Assembly (NCBI GenBank): GCA_041402045.1
Contig: JAWKSZ010000003.1
Location: 152,898 to 216,897 of the forward strand
Direction: 5' to 3'
Origin: JAGQRJ01 sp041402045
Lineage (GTDB): Bacteria; Planctomycetota; J058
DNA length: 64,000 bases
Shown here: positions 20,805 through 27,741 of the stretch, piece after piece
Numbering within the stretch: the first letter of the stretch is position 1
Layout of the letters: the number at the start of each line of letters is the position of its first letter
The notes under the pieces: generated by a model
What the model was told of the DNA's origin: nothing
What the model saw: only the letters and a program-made list of their open reading frames with translations
The model's database searches: none
Made by a program: the position numbers and the translations under genes

Positions 20805-20816
20805 TAGGATGCCCGT
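20805..20816 (+). promoter_or_regulatory. leaderless-type -10 box of the membrane kinase gene
   Basis: TAGGAT followed by 6 nt (GCCCGT) and the GTG start at 20817; no Shine-Dalgarno. Confidence 0.6.
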
Positions 20817-22577
20817 GTGACCGAACCGGAGACCACCGTCTCACCGCGGACCCCGTCGGGGAGCCTGGGCGTGCTGCGCCCCGGCAAGTCTTCGCCATCC
20901 CCGGCGACCTTCGGCCAGATCGTGCTCGAGTTGGGCCTGCTCACCGGGGAGCAGCTCGACGAGGCGTTGATCCTCCAGCGCGAGCGCAGCCGCGCCGGCG
21001 ACTTCGCGCGGCTCGGCGCGGTCCTCGTCGACGGCGGGTTCCTGACCCCGGACCAGGTCCTGCGCGTGCTCTCCGCGCAGCGCCTGGTGATCCTGGCGTG
21101 CTCGGGCTGCAAGGCGCAGTTCAACGTGCAGGGCTACGTCGAGGACGCGCGCTACGAGTGTCCGTCTTGCCACGCCGTCGGCAGCCTGCGCCCGGCCGAT
21201 CCCTCCGCGAGCCTCGCGGTGCAGGACCAGCTCCAGGCGTCGCCAGCGACCGGTCACACCGTGCGCCTCAAGCGCCGGGTGCACACCGACACCGGCAAGC
21301 TCTACGCGCTCAGGACCCTGGGCAACTACGAGATCCTGGGTGAGATCGCGCGCGGGGGGATGGGGATCATCTACAAGGCCCGGCAGCTCGACCTCGATCG
21401 GATCGTGGCCCTCAAGACCCTGCGCCAGGAGGAGCTGCGCAACAACCCCGACGCCGCGCGCATGTTCCGCGACGAGGCGCGCGCGGTGGCGCGCCTGCGG
21501 CACCCGAACATCGTGGCCGTGCACGAGGTCGGGGCCCACGACGGGATCGAGTACTTCACCATGGACTTCGTCGAGGGCCTGTCCCTCGACCGGCTGATCC
21601 TCAGGCGGCGCCTGGCCCCGCGGGAGGCGGTGGAGATCGTGATCCCCATCGCCGAAGCGCTGCGCTACGCGCACCGCGCCGGGGTGGTGCACCGCGACCT
21701 CAAGCCCGCCAACATCATCGTCGACAACGAGGGCGTGCCGTTCCTCGTCGACTGGGGGATCGCGAGTCGGATCGACCACAAGAACCGCCCGACGGAGGAC
21801 GAGGAAGAAGACCTGCTGGGGAGCATCCCCTACATGGCCCCCGAGTACGTCGAGGGCACCGCCTACGACGAGCAGTGCGACCTCTACTCGCTGGGGGTCG
21901 TGCTCTACGAGGCGATCGCCGGGGCCAACTGCTTGCCCTACTACGACGACGACACCCGGCGCTTCCTCGAGCGGATCATGTGCGACCCGCCGGTGCCGAT
22001 CGAGACCCAGGTCAAGGACCTGGACCCCGACCTGGCCGAGATCATCGGGCAGTCGATCGCGCCTCGCGCCCAGCGCACCCCGGGCATGCACGCCTTCGCG
22101 GCGTCGCTGCGGCGGTGGTTGGTCGCCTCGGAGGAGGCCGGCGGCGCCGACAGCGGCGCGACCACCCGCCCTCTGGCCCGCCGCCCCGAGCGCGCCGCGG
22201 GCAACGGCGGGGTGCCCAACGCGCTCTGGATCTCGGTGACCCTGCTCCTGCTCTCGGCGCTGGTGGGGACCGGGTGGCACCTGTCCGACCTCCGCGCGCA
22301 GCTCTCGCGGGTGGAGCGCGAGCGTCAGCAGGCGCGCCACGAGGCGGCACGTGCGGTCCTGGCCGCCCACTACCAGACCGCGAAGGTCCTGGCGGAGCAG
22401 GAACGCCCCCGCCAGGCGATCCAAGTGCTGACCGCGGCGCTGCCGGACTCGACGGAGGCCAGCGGGACCCCCGAGCTCGCGCGGGTCCTGCGGCTGCGCG
22501 GGACCCTCCGCAAGGAGCTCGGGCAGGCGGGGGCGGACGAGGACTTGATCCAGGCCCGGCGGATCGACGGGCGCTGA
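20817..22577 (+). CDS. membrane Ser/Thr protein kinase with N-terminal MshEN-like and zinc-ribbon segments
   Basis: A 586-residue protein. Residues about 35-90 (FGQIVLELGLLTGEQLDEAL ... ARLGAVLVDGGFLTPDQVLR) match the helical pair of the MshEN/GspE N-terminal type. A CSGC ... CPSC zinc ribbon follows at about 100-125. The kinase domain (about 170-440) has ARGGMGIIYKARQ, the Lys in ALKTL, HRDLKPANII, DWG in place of DFG (Asp kept, a variant frequent in bacterial kinases) and YMAPEYVEG. One membrane helix (ALWISVTLLLLSALVGTG) is followed by a coiled-coil or TPR-like tail rich in Arg/Glu. The catalytic domain thus faces the cytoplasm, with a short C-terminal part outside. The start is set by the leaderless-type promoter. 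No sensor ligand can be inferred. Confidence 0.92.
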   Translation: MTEPETTVSPRTPSGSLGVLRPGKSSPSPATFGQIVLELGLLTGEQLDEALILQRERSRAGDFARLGAVLVDGGFLTPDQVLRVLSAQRLVILACSGCKAQFNVQGYVEDARYECPSCHAVGSLRPADPSASLAVQDQLQASPATGHTVRLKRRVHTDTGKLYALRTLGNYEILGEIARGGMGIIYKARQLDLDRIVALKTLRQEELRNNPDAARMFRDEARAVARLRHPNIVAVHEVGAHDGIEYFTMDFVEGLSLDRLILRRRLAPREAVEIVIPIAEALRYAHRAGVVHRDLKPANIIVDNEGVPFLVDWGIASRIDHKNRPTEDEEEDLLGSIPYMAPEYVEGTAYDEQCDLYSLGVVLYEAIAGANCLPYYDDDTRRFLERIMCDPPVPIETQVKDLDPDLAEIIGQSIAPRAQRTPGMHAFAASLRRWLVASEEAGGADSGATTRPLARRPERAAGNGGVPNALWISVTLLLLSALVGTGWHLSDLRAQLSRVERERQQARHEAARAVLAAHYQTAKVLAEQERPRQAIQVLTAALPDSTEASGTPELARVLRLRGTLRKELGQAGADEDLIQARRIDGR

Positions 22578-22717
22578 GCCCCCCCGCGCGGAACCCGCGG
22601 CGCGTCGGGGCTCCCGGGTGGCCCTCCGAGGCCGCGCCTGGGGGGTGGAGGGGTCACGTCGACGGTGTTAACGTAAGCGTGCGCGAGGTCTACTCGCGGC
22701 AAAAAGGGGAAGTTTGC

Positions 22718-23110
22718 ATGAAGGCGCAAGTGGTGGGGCTCGTGCTGTGCCTGCTGACGCTCGGCGGTTGCGGCACGATCACCCAGGGCCAAATGGTCAA
22801 GGGGCCTGCGATGTTCGGCGGGATCCGCATGGACATCGCGATCATGACCCATGACGACCTCGGGGTCGGCAGCAAGGTCATGGCGGGGTTGGATCTGTTC
22901 GGCTCGCTCGCAGCCGACGCGGTCCTGTTCTTCCCGATCGCGGTGATCAACGAGCTCTACGAGATCGTGTGCTACGACGGGATCGACGTGCACCCGCCGC
23001 CCTACTGGGACAACCCCCGCGTCAAGCGCTCGCCCTACTCCCCGCCGCCGAACCCGCCGGTCGAGGAGCACCCGGGCAAGATCCCGTACCCCGTCAACCG
23101 GGGACTGTAG
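22718..23110 (+). CDS. YceK/YidQ-like lipoprotein
   Basis: A 130-residue lipoprotein. The signal peptide ends in the lipobox LGGC (TLGGCGTITQGQM). Downstream, GGIRMDI and LDLFGSLAADAVLFFP match the YceK/YidQ (DUF1375) pattern of GCGSI, YPGVxxD and LDLPFSLxxDTLLLP. The function of the family is unknown. The tail is Pro-rich. ATG 22718 has GGGGAA at a good distance. The 140-bp gap upstream holds only GC-rich sequence and a TTAACGTAAG stretch that may contain its promoter. Confidence 0.8.
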   Translation: MKAQVVGLVLCLLTLGGCGTITQGQMVKGPAMFGGIRMDIAIMTHDDLGVGSKVMAGLDLFGSLAADAVLFFPIAVINELYEIVCYDGIDVHPPPYWDNPRVKRSPYSPPPNPPVEEHPGKIPYPVNRGL

Positions 23111-24169
23111 GCGCAGACGACTCGCCCGCGGTCGGGCTGGAAGCAGGGAGCGCGCGTCGCGTGCTTCCTGCTTTCGTGTGTCCTGGCGGCGGGGGGACAA
23201 GACGCCCCGCCCGCCGGGCTCCAGGCGACGCCCCAGCTCCCCGCGGAGCGGTGGTTCGCCCTGCGCCGCGGCAGGCGCTCCCTGGGGGCCTTGAGCCTGC
23301 GCGCGAAGCCCTTGCCCGCGGGCTACGAGCTCGTCTTGCGCGCCGAGCTGACCGAGGGCAAGGAGCGCCAGGTCCTCGAGGAGCGGGTCCGGGTCGACGC
23401 CGCGCTGGAGCTGCTCGAGCTGGAGCGCACGGGTGAGGTGTTCACCGAGGGCGAGCCCGCGGAGCGCTTCGAGGTGCGTCTGAAGGTCGCCGACGGCCAG
23501 GCCCAGGTCGAGCGCCGGGAGGGCGCAGGCGAGCCAACCACACAGTCCGTGCCCTGGACTCGGGGGACCCTGTGCGGCCTCACCGCGCGACTCCTGCTCC
23601 CGGCCCGACTCCCGCGCACGACCGAGCCCGCGTCGCTCGAGGCCCTGGACCTCGAGAGCCTCGAGCCCGAGGCCCTCGAGGCCCGCTGGAGCGAGCGCGC
23701 CGAGGGCGCCGCGCGGCTGAGCGTGGGGTCGCGCGAGATCGCCGACCCCTGGACCTACGACCTGAACGCCAGCGGGAGTCTGCAGGACGTGCGCACCGGC
23801 GACGGGCTGCGCTGGACCTTGGAGCCCGACGAGGCCGCGGCCCGTCGCGACGTGACCTGGCCCGCGGACGACCCGCGGCACGTCGTGCTCGCGTTCCTGC
23901 ACGGGGTCGAAGAAGGCCAGGCCGCGCAGGTCGAGGGCGCCGTGGACTGGGCGCGGCTGGCGGCTTCGCTGGGCGAGGAGGACCCCGACGCCCTGCGCGA
24001 GAAGGTGATCGCCGCCCTGGGCGATGCCCACGTCGAGGACCCCTTGAGCGAGGCGGAGCTCGAGCTGCGCGAGGCCGGCGAGGAGCGCCTGGTGACGACC
24101 GAGGGCCTCAGCTTCCGCCTGGCGCGCACCGAGGGCGGCTGGCGGATCGTGGGGATCGAAGGCGAGTGA
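23111..24169 (+). CDS. secreted protein of unknown function (start codon not visible)
   Basis: The frame is open directly after the stop of the YceK-like gene and encodes a signal-peptide-like stretch (GARVACFLLSCVLAAGGQDA), then a beta-rich domain (PAERWFALRRGRRSLGALSL ... RAELTEGKERQVLEERVRVD) and a C-terminal segment resembling a SnoaL/DUF4878-like fold (VVLAFLHGVEEGQAAQVEGA ... GGWRIVGIEGE). No ATG, GTG or TTG occurs in frame before the hydrophobic stretch. Either a nearby base error hides the start, or translation begins at TTG 23291 and the product is cytosolic. The stop overlaps the next gene's GTG start (GTGA). Function unknown. Confidence 0.6.
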   Translation, partial: AQTTRPRSGWKQGARVACFLLSCVLAAGGQDAPPAGLQATPQLPAERWFALRRGRRSLGALSLRAKPLPAGYELVLRAELTEGKERQVLEERVRVDAALELLELERTGEVFTEGEPAERFEVRLKVADGQAQVERREGAGEPTTQSVPWTRGTLCGLTARLLLPARLPRTTEPASLEALDLESLEPEALEARWSERAEGAARLSVGSREIADPWTYDLNASGSLQDVRTGDGLRWTLEPDEAAARRDVTWPADDPRHVVLAFLHGVEEGQAAQVEGAVDWARLAASLGEEDPDALREKVIAALGDAHVEDPLSEAELELREAGEERLVTTEGLSFRLARTEGGWRIVGIEGE

Positions 24170-25155
24170 GCGAGACCCCTCCGGACGCCGCGCCCGAGCT
24201 CGAGGCGTTCCTGCAGGCCCAGTCCCTGGCCGAGCTCCGCGCGAGCTACACGGCCCTCGGGGTCGAGTTCCCCAGCGAGCGCGTCTACCTGCGCCGCGCG
24301 CAGAAGGACTTCTTCCGCCGCTGCCGCGAAGCCTGCAAGCAGCCCCCGCCGACGCCCGCCGAGCTGGAGCCCGTGACCGTCACGCGGGAGGGCCGGACCT
24401 ACGGGATCTACGGCGTGATCCACGGCATGATCGGCGGCGCCTCGAAGGAGTACAAGCAGTTCGTCAACGCCCGCACCAAGAGCCTGCCCTTGATCGGCTT
24501 CGAGAACGGGCTGCGCATGTTCTATCCCTCGCAGCGCGCGTTCACGATCCCCGACTACGTGGCCATGGGCGTGAAGGGCTCGGTGGTCACCGGGCTCCAG
24601 GTCGGGCTCATGTTCCCGCTGCTGGTGTTCGAGAGCCTGCGCGAGGTGCTCAAGCTGGGCGGCGGCGCCGAGGAGGAGGAGGACTGGGACCCGGTGGACT
24701 ACACCCCGGCGTACCACGCCCTGGACCCCGAGCTCCGCCGCGGCGTCGAGCCGGACCCACCCCTGCCGTCGCGGCTGCAGATCGAGTACGAGCTCGGGCG
24801 CTGGGGGAGCTGGGGCGCGGCCTGGGAGAACCCCGCCGCGATCGTGCCCCGCTCGCTGTTCATGGCGGGCTACGCCCTGGGCTACGCCGAGCGCGAGGGG
24901 CTCGAGACCCTGGACCTGGTGGTGGGCGACCTGCACACCATGGAGATCGCGCGCTTCCTGGAGGGGGCGCCGCCGAGCCACCGGCTGTTCGCCAAGGCCC
25001 TCGCCATGGGCGGGCGCTCGAGCGGGCGACGGCGGTTCGACCTGTGGTGGACCAAGGTCCGGCACCTGGGCCTGGCGGGGACCCTCGGCGCCGTGATCAT
25101 GGTCTCGGGGCTGCTCCTGGTCTACAACGCGCTGCTGTATCTGGGGGTGCTGTAG
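24166..25155 (+). CDS. membrane-anchored protein of unknown function, possibly TraB-like
   Basis: A 329-residue protein starting GTG 24166, overlapping the preceding stop. The central part has GIYGVIHGMIGGASKEYKQF, SLPLIGFENGLRMFYPSQRA and LDLVVGDLHTMEIARFLEGA. The order of a short 'IHG', a Glu in 'GFENGL' and a late 'GDLHT' recalls the metal-site layout of TraB/PrgY proteins, but the similarity is weak. The C-terminus has one membrane helix (LGLAGTLGAVIMVSGLLLVY) that would anchor the soluble part. It is co-transcribed with the two preceding genes. I would treat it as unknown. Confidence 0.7.
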   Translation: MSETPPDAAPELEAFLQAQSLAELRASYTALGVEFPSERVYLRRAQKDFFRRCREACKQPPPTPAELEPVTVTREGRTYGIYGVIHGMIGGASKEYKQFVNARTKSLPLIGFENGLRMFYPSQRAFTIPDYVAMGVKGSVVTGLQVGLMFPLLVFESLREVLKLGGGAEEEEDWDPVDYTPAYHALDPELRRGVEPDPPLPSRLQIEYELGRWGSWGAAWENPAAIVPRSLFMAGYALGYAEREGLETLDLVVGDLHTMEIARFLEGAPPSHRLFAKALAMGGRSSGRRRFDLWWTKVRHLGLAGTLGAVIMVSGLLLVYNALLYLGVL

Positions 25156-25182
25156 ACGGGTCGCGCAGCCCCGCCGCGCAGG

Positions 25183-25590
25183 TCAGTTCTCGTCCACGTC
25201 CCCGTAGATCTGCTCCTCGATGGAGTCCGCGTCGAAGCCGATGTTGCGCACGGCCTTGGCGACCTCGTTCCAGTTCGCGTCGTCGCAGAGCTGGTTCTGC
25301 AGGAGCACGACCTCGTCGTCGGCGATGGCCAGGCAGCCGTAGATGTGGCGCCAGTTGAAGCGCAGGAGCTCGACGGGGTCCGAGAGGTTGAAGTCCTCGA
25401 CGGCGGCGATCACGCTCCAGATCGAGGCGACCCACGAGCCGCCCTGGTCGCGGCGGAAGTTGACGTAGACGTCCTGGTGCCGGTCGCCCGGGGTCTCGAG
25501 CTGCAGCTTGTAGCAGTCCTCTTCCTGCATGTAGAGCAGGGACCAGCTGTTGTCCTCGGCGAGCTTGTGAATCAGGACGTCGAAATCCAT
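25183..25590 (-). CDS. small acidic protein, YbjN/type III chaperone-like fold suspected
   Basis: A 135-residue cytosolic acidic protein beginning MDFDVLIHKLAEDNSWSLLY. ATG 25590 has GAGGAG 5 nt upstream. The alternation of strands (YKLQLETPGDRHQDVYVNFR), the helix at about 60-75 and the final LCDDANWNEVAKAVRNIGFD segment look like the YbjN/type III secretion chaperone fold, which binds partner proteins. No secretion genes are nearby, so the role is unknown. It is transcribed divergently from the methyltransferase gene, from an apparently shared promoter core at 25629-25636. Confidence 0.65.
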   Translation of the reverse strand: MDFDVLIHKLAEDNSWSLLYMQEEDCYKLQLETPGDRHQDVYVNFRRDQGGSWVASIWSVIAAVEDFNLSDPVELLRFNWRHIYGCLAIADDEVVLLQNQLCDDANWNEVAKAVRNIGFDADSIEEQIYGDVDEN

Positions 25591-25628
25591 GGGTCTCCTC
25601 GTGAGCGGCGGAGCCGCGTGCGGGCGCT

Positions 25629-25636
25629 ACTATAGC
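25629..25636. promoter_or_regulatory. symmetric divergent -10 core
   Basis: ACTATAGC holds TATAGC on the plus strand (25631-25636) and TATAGT on the minus strand (25634-25629). Each is well placed for the gene on its side (GTG 25662 plus, ATG 25590 minus), and both genes have Shine-Dalgarno sites. One overlapping core could serve both directions. Confidence 0.5.
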
Positions 25637-25661
25637 TCGGAACCCTGGCGCTGGAGGTGCC

Positions 25662-26282
25662 GTGAGCTCCACCCGCGACCCCCAGCCGCTGACCGCCGGA
25701 CACCGCGCGCCGGCTGGGGATCGGGCGGCGGTGGAGCGCATGGCGGGGGCCGGCGCCGCGGCCTACGGGGAGCTGCTCCCGGCCGGCGCGCGGGCGACCC
25801 TCGGCTGGTTGCGGCTGGGGCCGCAGGACGAGCTGCTCGACCTGGGGAGCGGCTCCGGGAACCTCGTGATCCAGGCCGCCCTCGAGTCCGAGGTCGGCCG
25901 CGCGCGCGGCGTCGAGCTCAGCCGCTTTCGCCACCGTTTGGCTCGCCGGCGCTGGGCGACCGCGCTGCGGGAGCTCCCCCGGGAGCGGGCTCACGCGCTC
26001 CGACGCCGAGTGCGGCTCGAGTTCGGCGACCTGCGCCGCGCCGACGTGTCCCGGGCGACGGTGCTCTACGCGGGGTCGACCTGCTTCCCCGACGCGCTGC
26101 TGGACGGCGTGGCGGAGCTGGCCCTCGCTGCCCCGGGGCTGCGCCTGCTGCTCAGCACCCGCGCCCTGGCACCGCGCTGGGCGGCGCGCCTGCCCGAGGT
26201 CGCCCGGCTGCGGGTGCCCACCACCTGGGACCCCAACGCCTGGCTCTACGCCTACTCGTCGAGGTCCGTCAGCCGCGCCTGA
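25662..26282 (+). CDS. DOT1-like SAM-dependent methyltransferase
   Basis: A 206-residue class I methyltransferase. Motif I is ELLDLGSGSGNLVIQAALES, the next acidic loop is ARGVELSRFRH, followed by RVRLEFGDLRRADVSRATVL and YAGSTCFPDALL. The DLGSGxGxxVxQAA plus GVE plus 'GD ... A/S ... V' order matches the DOT1/histone-lysine methyltransferase type found scattered in bacteria. The substrate is unknown; it may be a lysine on a basic protein or a small molecule. GTG 25662 has GGAGG 5 nt upstream. The last 31 nt overlap, tail to tail, with the lipoprotein gene on the other strand. Confidence 0.75.
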   Translation: MSSTRDPQPLTAGHRAPAGDRAAVERMAGAGAAAYGELLPAGARATLGWLRLGPQDELLDLGSGSGNLVIQAALESEVGRARGVELSRFRHRLARRRWATALRELPRERAHALRRRVRLEFGDLRRADVSRATVLYAGSTCFPDALLDGVAELALAAPGLRLLLSTRALAPRWAARLPEVARLRVPTTWDPNAWLYAYSSRSVSRA

Positions 26283-27079
26283 AAGCGGTAGTAGTCGGAG
26301 TCGCCGCGCACGTCGAGGGACGCGATCGCCTTCCAGAAGCGCTCGAGCAGGTCGCGCTCACCGAGGAGGTAGACCCCGTAGTAGTTGCGCTCGGCGCCCG
26401 CGTAGAGCTGGAGGAACTTGGCCTTGCCGTAGGTCTCGATCAGCCAGCCCACGAAGGCCCCCGAGACGTCGTAGTCGCGCCGCGACATGCCCTCGCTGTG
26501 CAGCACCCGCGGCGCGAGGGAGCCCTTCAGGTTCAGGTCGCGGTAGACCCGGGCTCGGATCTTGAGGGGGACGCCCGCGGCGCCGCCCCAGAGACGCTCG
26601 GTGAGGTAGACCGCGAGGCCCTCGTCCACGGGGTGCCAGGAGCTGCCCGCGAGGTAGTGCACGAGCTCGTGGGTCGCGTGGCGTTCGGCGAGGTGGACCG
26701 CGCCGAGGGTGATCCCCTGGGCGTCGGCGTGGCAGCGCAGGTCGGTCTTGCGCACGACGACCGGGACCCGCGGGGAGGCGGGGCGCGGCCCGAACTCCCA
26801 GTCCGGCGGGCAGTGCGCGCGCGGGGTGCCGACGGGGCGAAAGTCGCCCGGCGCGAGGGCCGGGCCGAGCCAGCCTTCGATCCGCTCGCGGGCGCGGTCC
26901 AGCTCCTGGACGAGCGCGTCGCGGCCGGCGTCGTCGAGGGCGCCGGGCTCGACGTAGAGCGCGAAGCCGTAGGCCTCGTGCAGCTCCGAGTCGAGGGCTG
27001 CGTCGGGGGGCAGGTCCTGGAGCGGCGCGCTGCAGGCGGTCAGGCCGAGGACGAGGAGGGCGAGCGCCCGGCGGGGCAC
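26252..27079 (-). CDS. lipoprotein with gluzincin-type metallopeptidase domain
   Basis: A 275-residue protein. The signal peptide ends in a lipobox (LVLGLTACSAP). The active site is HATHELVHYLAGSSWHPVDE: HExxH with a Glu in WHPVDEGLAVYLTE about 18 residues on, the gluzincin layout of peptidase-MA-like families. The rest is alpha-rich (GAFVGWLIETYGKAKFLQLY). It should sit in the periplasm, tethered to a membrane. GTG 27079 lies 7 nt after the stop of the PhaR-like regulator, so the two probably form an operon under the palindromic operator at 27666-27684. The 3' end overlaps the convergent methyltransferase gene. Confidence 0.8.
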   Translation of the reverse strand: MPRRALALLVLGLTACSAPLQDLPPDAALDSELHEAYGFALYVEPGALDDAGRDALVQELDRARERIEGWLGPALAPGDFRPVGTPRAHCPPDWEFGPRPASPRVPVVVRKTDLRCHADAQGITLGAVHLAERHATHELVHYLAGSSWHPVDEGLAVYLTERLWGGAAGVPLKIRARVYRDLNLKGSLAPRVLHSEGMSRRDYDVSGAFVGWLIETYGKAKFLQLYAGAERNYYGVYLLGERDLLERFWKAIASLDVRGDSDYYRFQARLTDLDE

Positions 27080-27086
27080 GGAGCGC

Positions 27087-27665
27087 TCAGGCGTCCTGGG
27101 TGGCGCTCCGCGAGGCCCGCAGCGACTCGAGCTCGGCGTTGACCTCGGCCAGCTTGGCCCGCAGGCGCTCGAGCTCGCCAGCGGTGGGGATGTTCAGCTT
27201 GCTCAGGAGCTCTTGCACCCTCCGCTCGACCAGGTCGTCCAGGCGCTGCTTGAAGCTCGCGCTGCGGTGCTTGAGCTCCTCCTTCAGCTCGCGGGCCTCC
27301 TCCTGGGGCAGCTCGCCGGCCTCGACCATTTGCTCGAGGTCTTCGCTCAGCTTCTCCTCGGAGAGGAACGCGTTGTCGAAGTAGTGCAGCACGTTCTTGC
27401 GCATGAACCCGACCACCGAGTCCGAGCTGCGCTGGACGAGGTTCATGAAGAAGGCCTTGGGGAGGCTGCCCTCCTTGCGCTTCTCCTGCTCGAGCAGGAT
27501 CTGCGAGAGGGTGACCGTGGTCAGGTCCTCGCCGGTCTGGTTCTCGACGACCTTGATGTCCTGACCGTCGCGAACGAGCTGGGCGATCTGCTCCAGGGTG
27601 ATGTAGCGCTTGTCTTCGGTGTCGTAGAGCTTGCGGTTCGAGTAGCGCTTGATCGTTCGCGGCAT
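27087..27665 (-). CDS. phaR: PhaR-type polyhydroxyalkanoate synthesis regulator
   Basis: A 192-residue protein. The first 60 residues (RTIKRYSNRKLYDTEDKRYI, then TLEQIAQLV and VVENQTGEDLTTVTLSQI) are the PHB/PHA accumulation regulator DNA-binding domain. The remainder is a long helical, coiled-coil region rich in Glu/Lys/Arg that probably mediates oligomerisation or granule binding. In known systems PhaR represses phasin genes and its own gene, and is released by binding to PHA granules. No PHA synthase or phasin is in the window. A perfect inverted repeat touches the ATG at 27665, strongly suggesting autoregulation. It is followed 7 nt later by the gluzincin lipoprotein gene. Confidence 0.9.
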   Translation of the reverse strand: MPRTIKRYSNRKLYDTEDKRYITLEQIAQLVRDGQDIKVVENQTGEDLTTVTLSQILLEQEKRKEGSLPKAFFMNLVQRSSDSVVGFMRKNVLHYFDNAFLSEEKLSEDLEQMVEAGELPQEEARELKEELKHRSASFKQRLDDLVERRVQELLSKLNIPTAGELERLRAKLAEVNAELESLRASRSATQDA

Positions 27666-27692
27666 GGTAACTCCGGGAGTTACCGCATGATA
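27666..27692 (-). promoter_or_regulatory. phaR promoter and palindromic operator
   Basis: GGTAACTCC and GGAGTTACC form a perfect 9-bp inverted repeat around one base (27666-27684), directly abutting the ATG. Just upstream lies TATCAT (27692-27687), a good -10 box. A protein bound here would cover the transcription start and the start codon. The right arm, GGAG then TTACC, also holds the only Shine-Dalgarno-like sequence. Confidence 0.6.
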
Positions 27693-27741
27693 CGCAATCG
27701 CCCGGGCCAGAGCGAGCGGCGCGTTCGGGACTCCGCGGGGA

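Noticed and set aside
21740..21775. Inactive kinase because DFG is DWG
   Set aside because: The metal-binding Asp, the HRD loop, the Lys and the Glu are all kept, and DWG is a frequent variant in active bacterial kinases.
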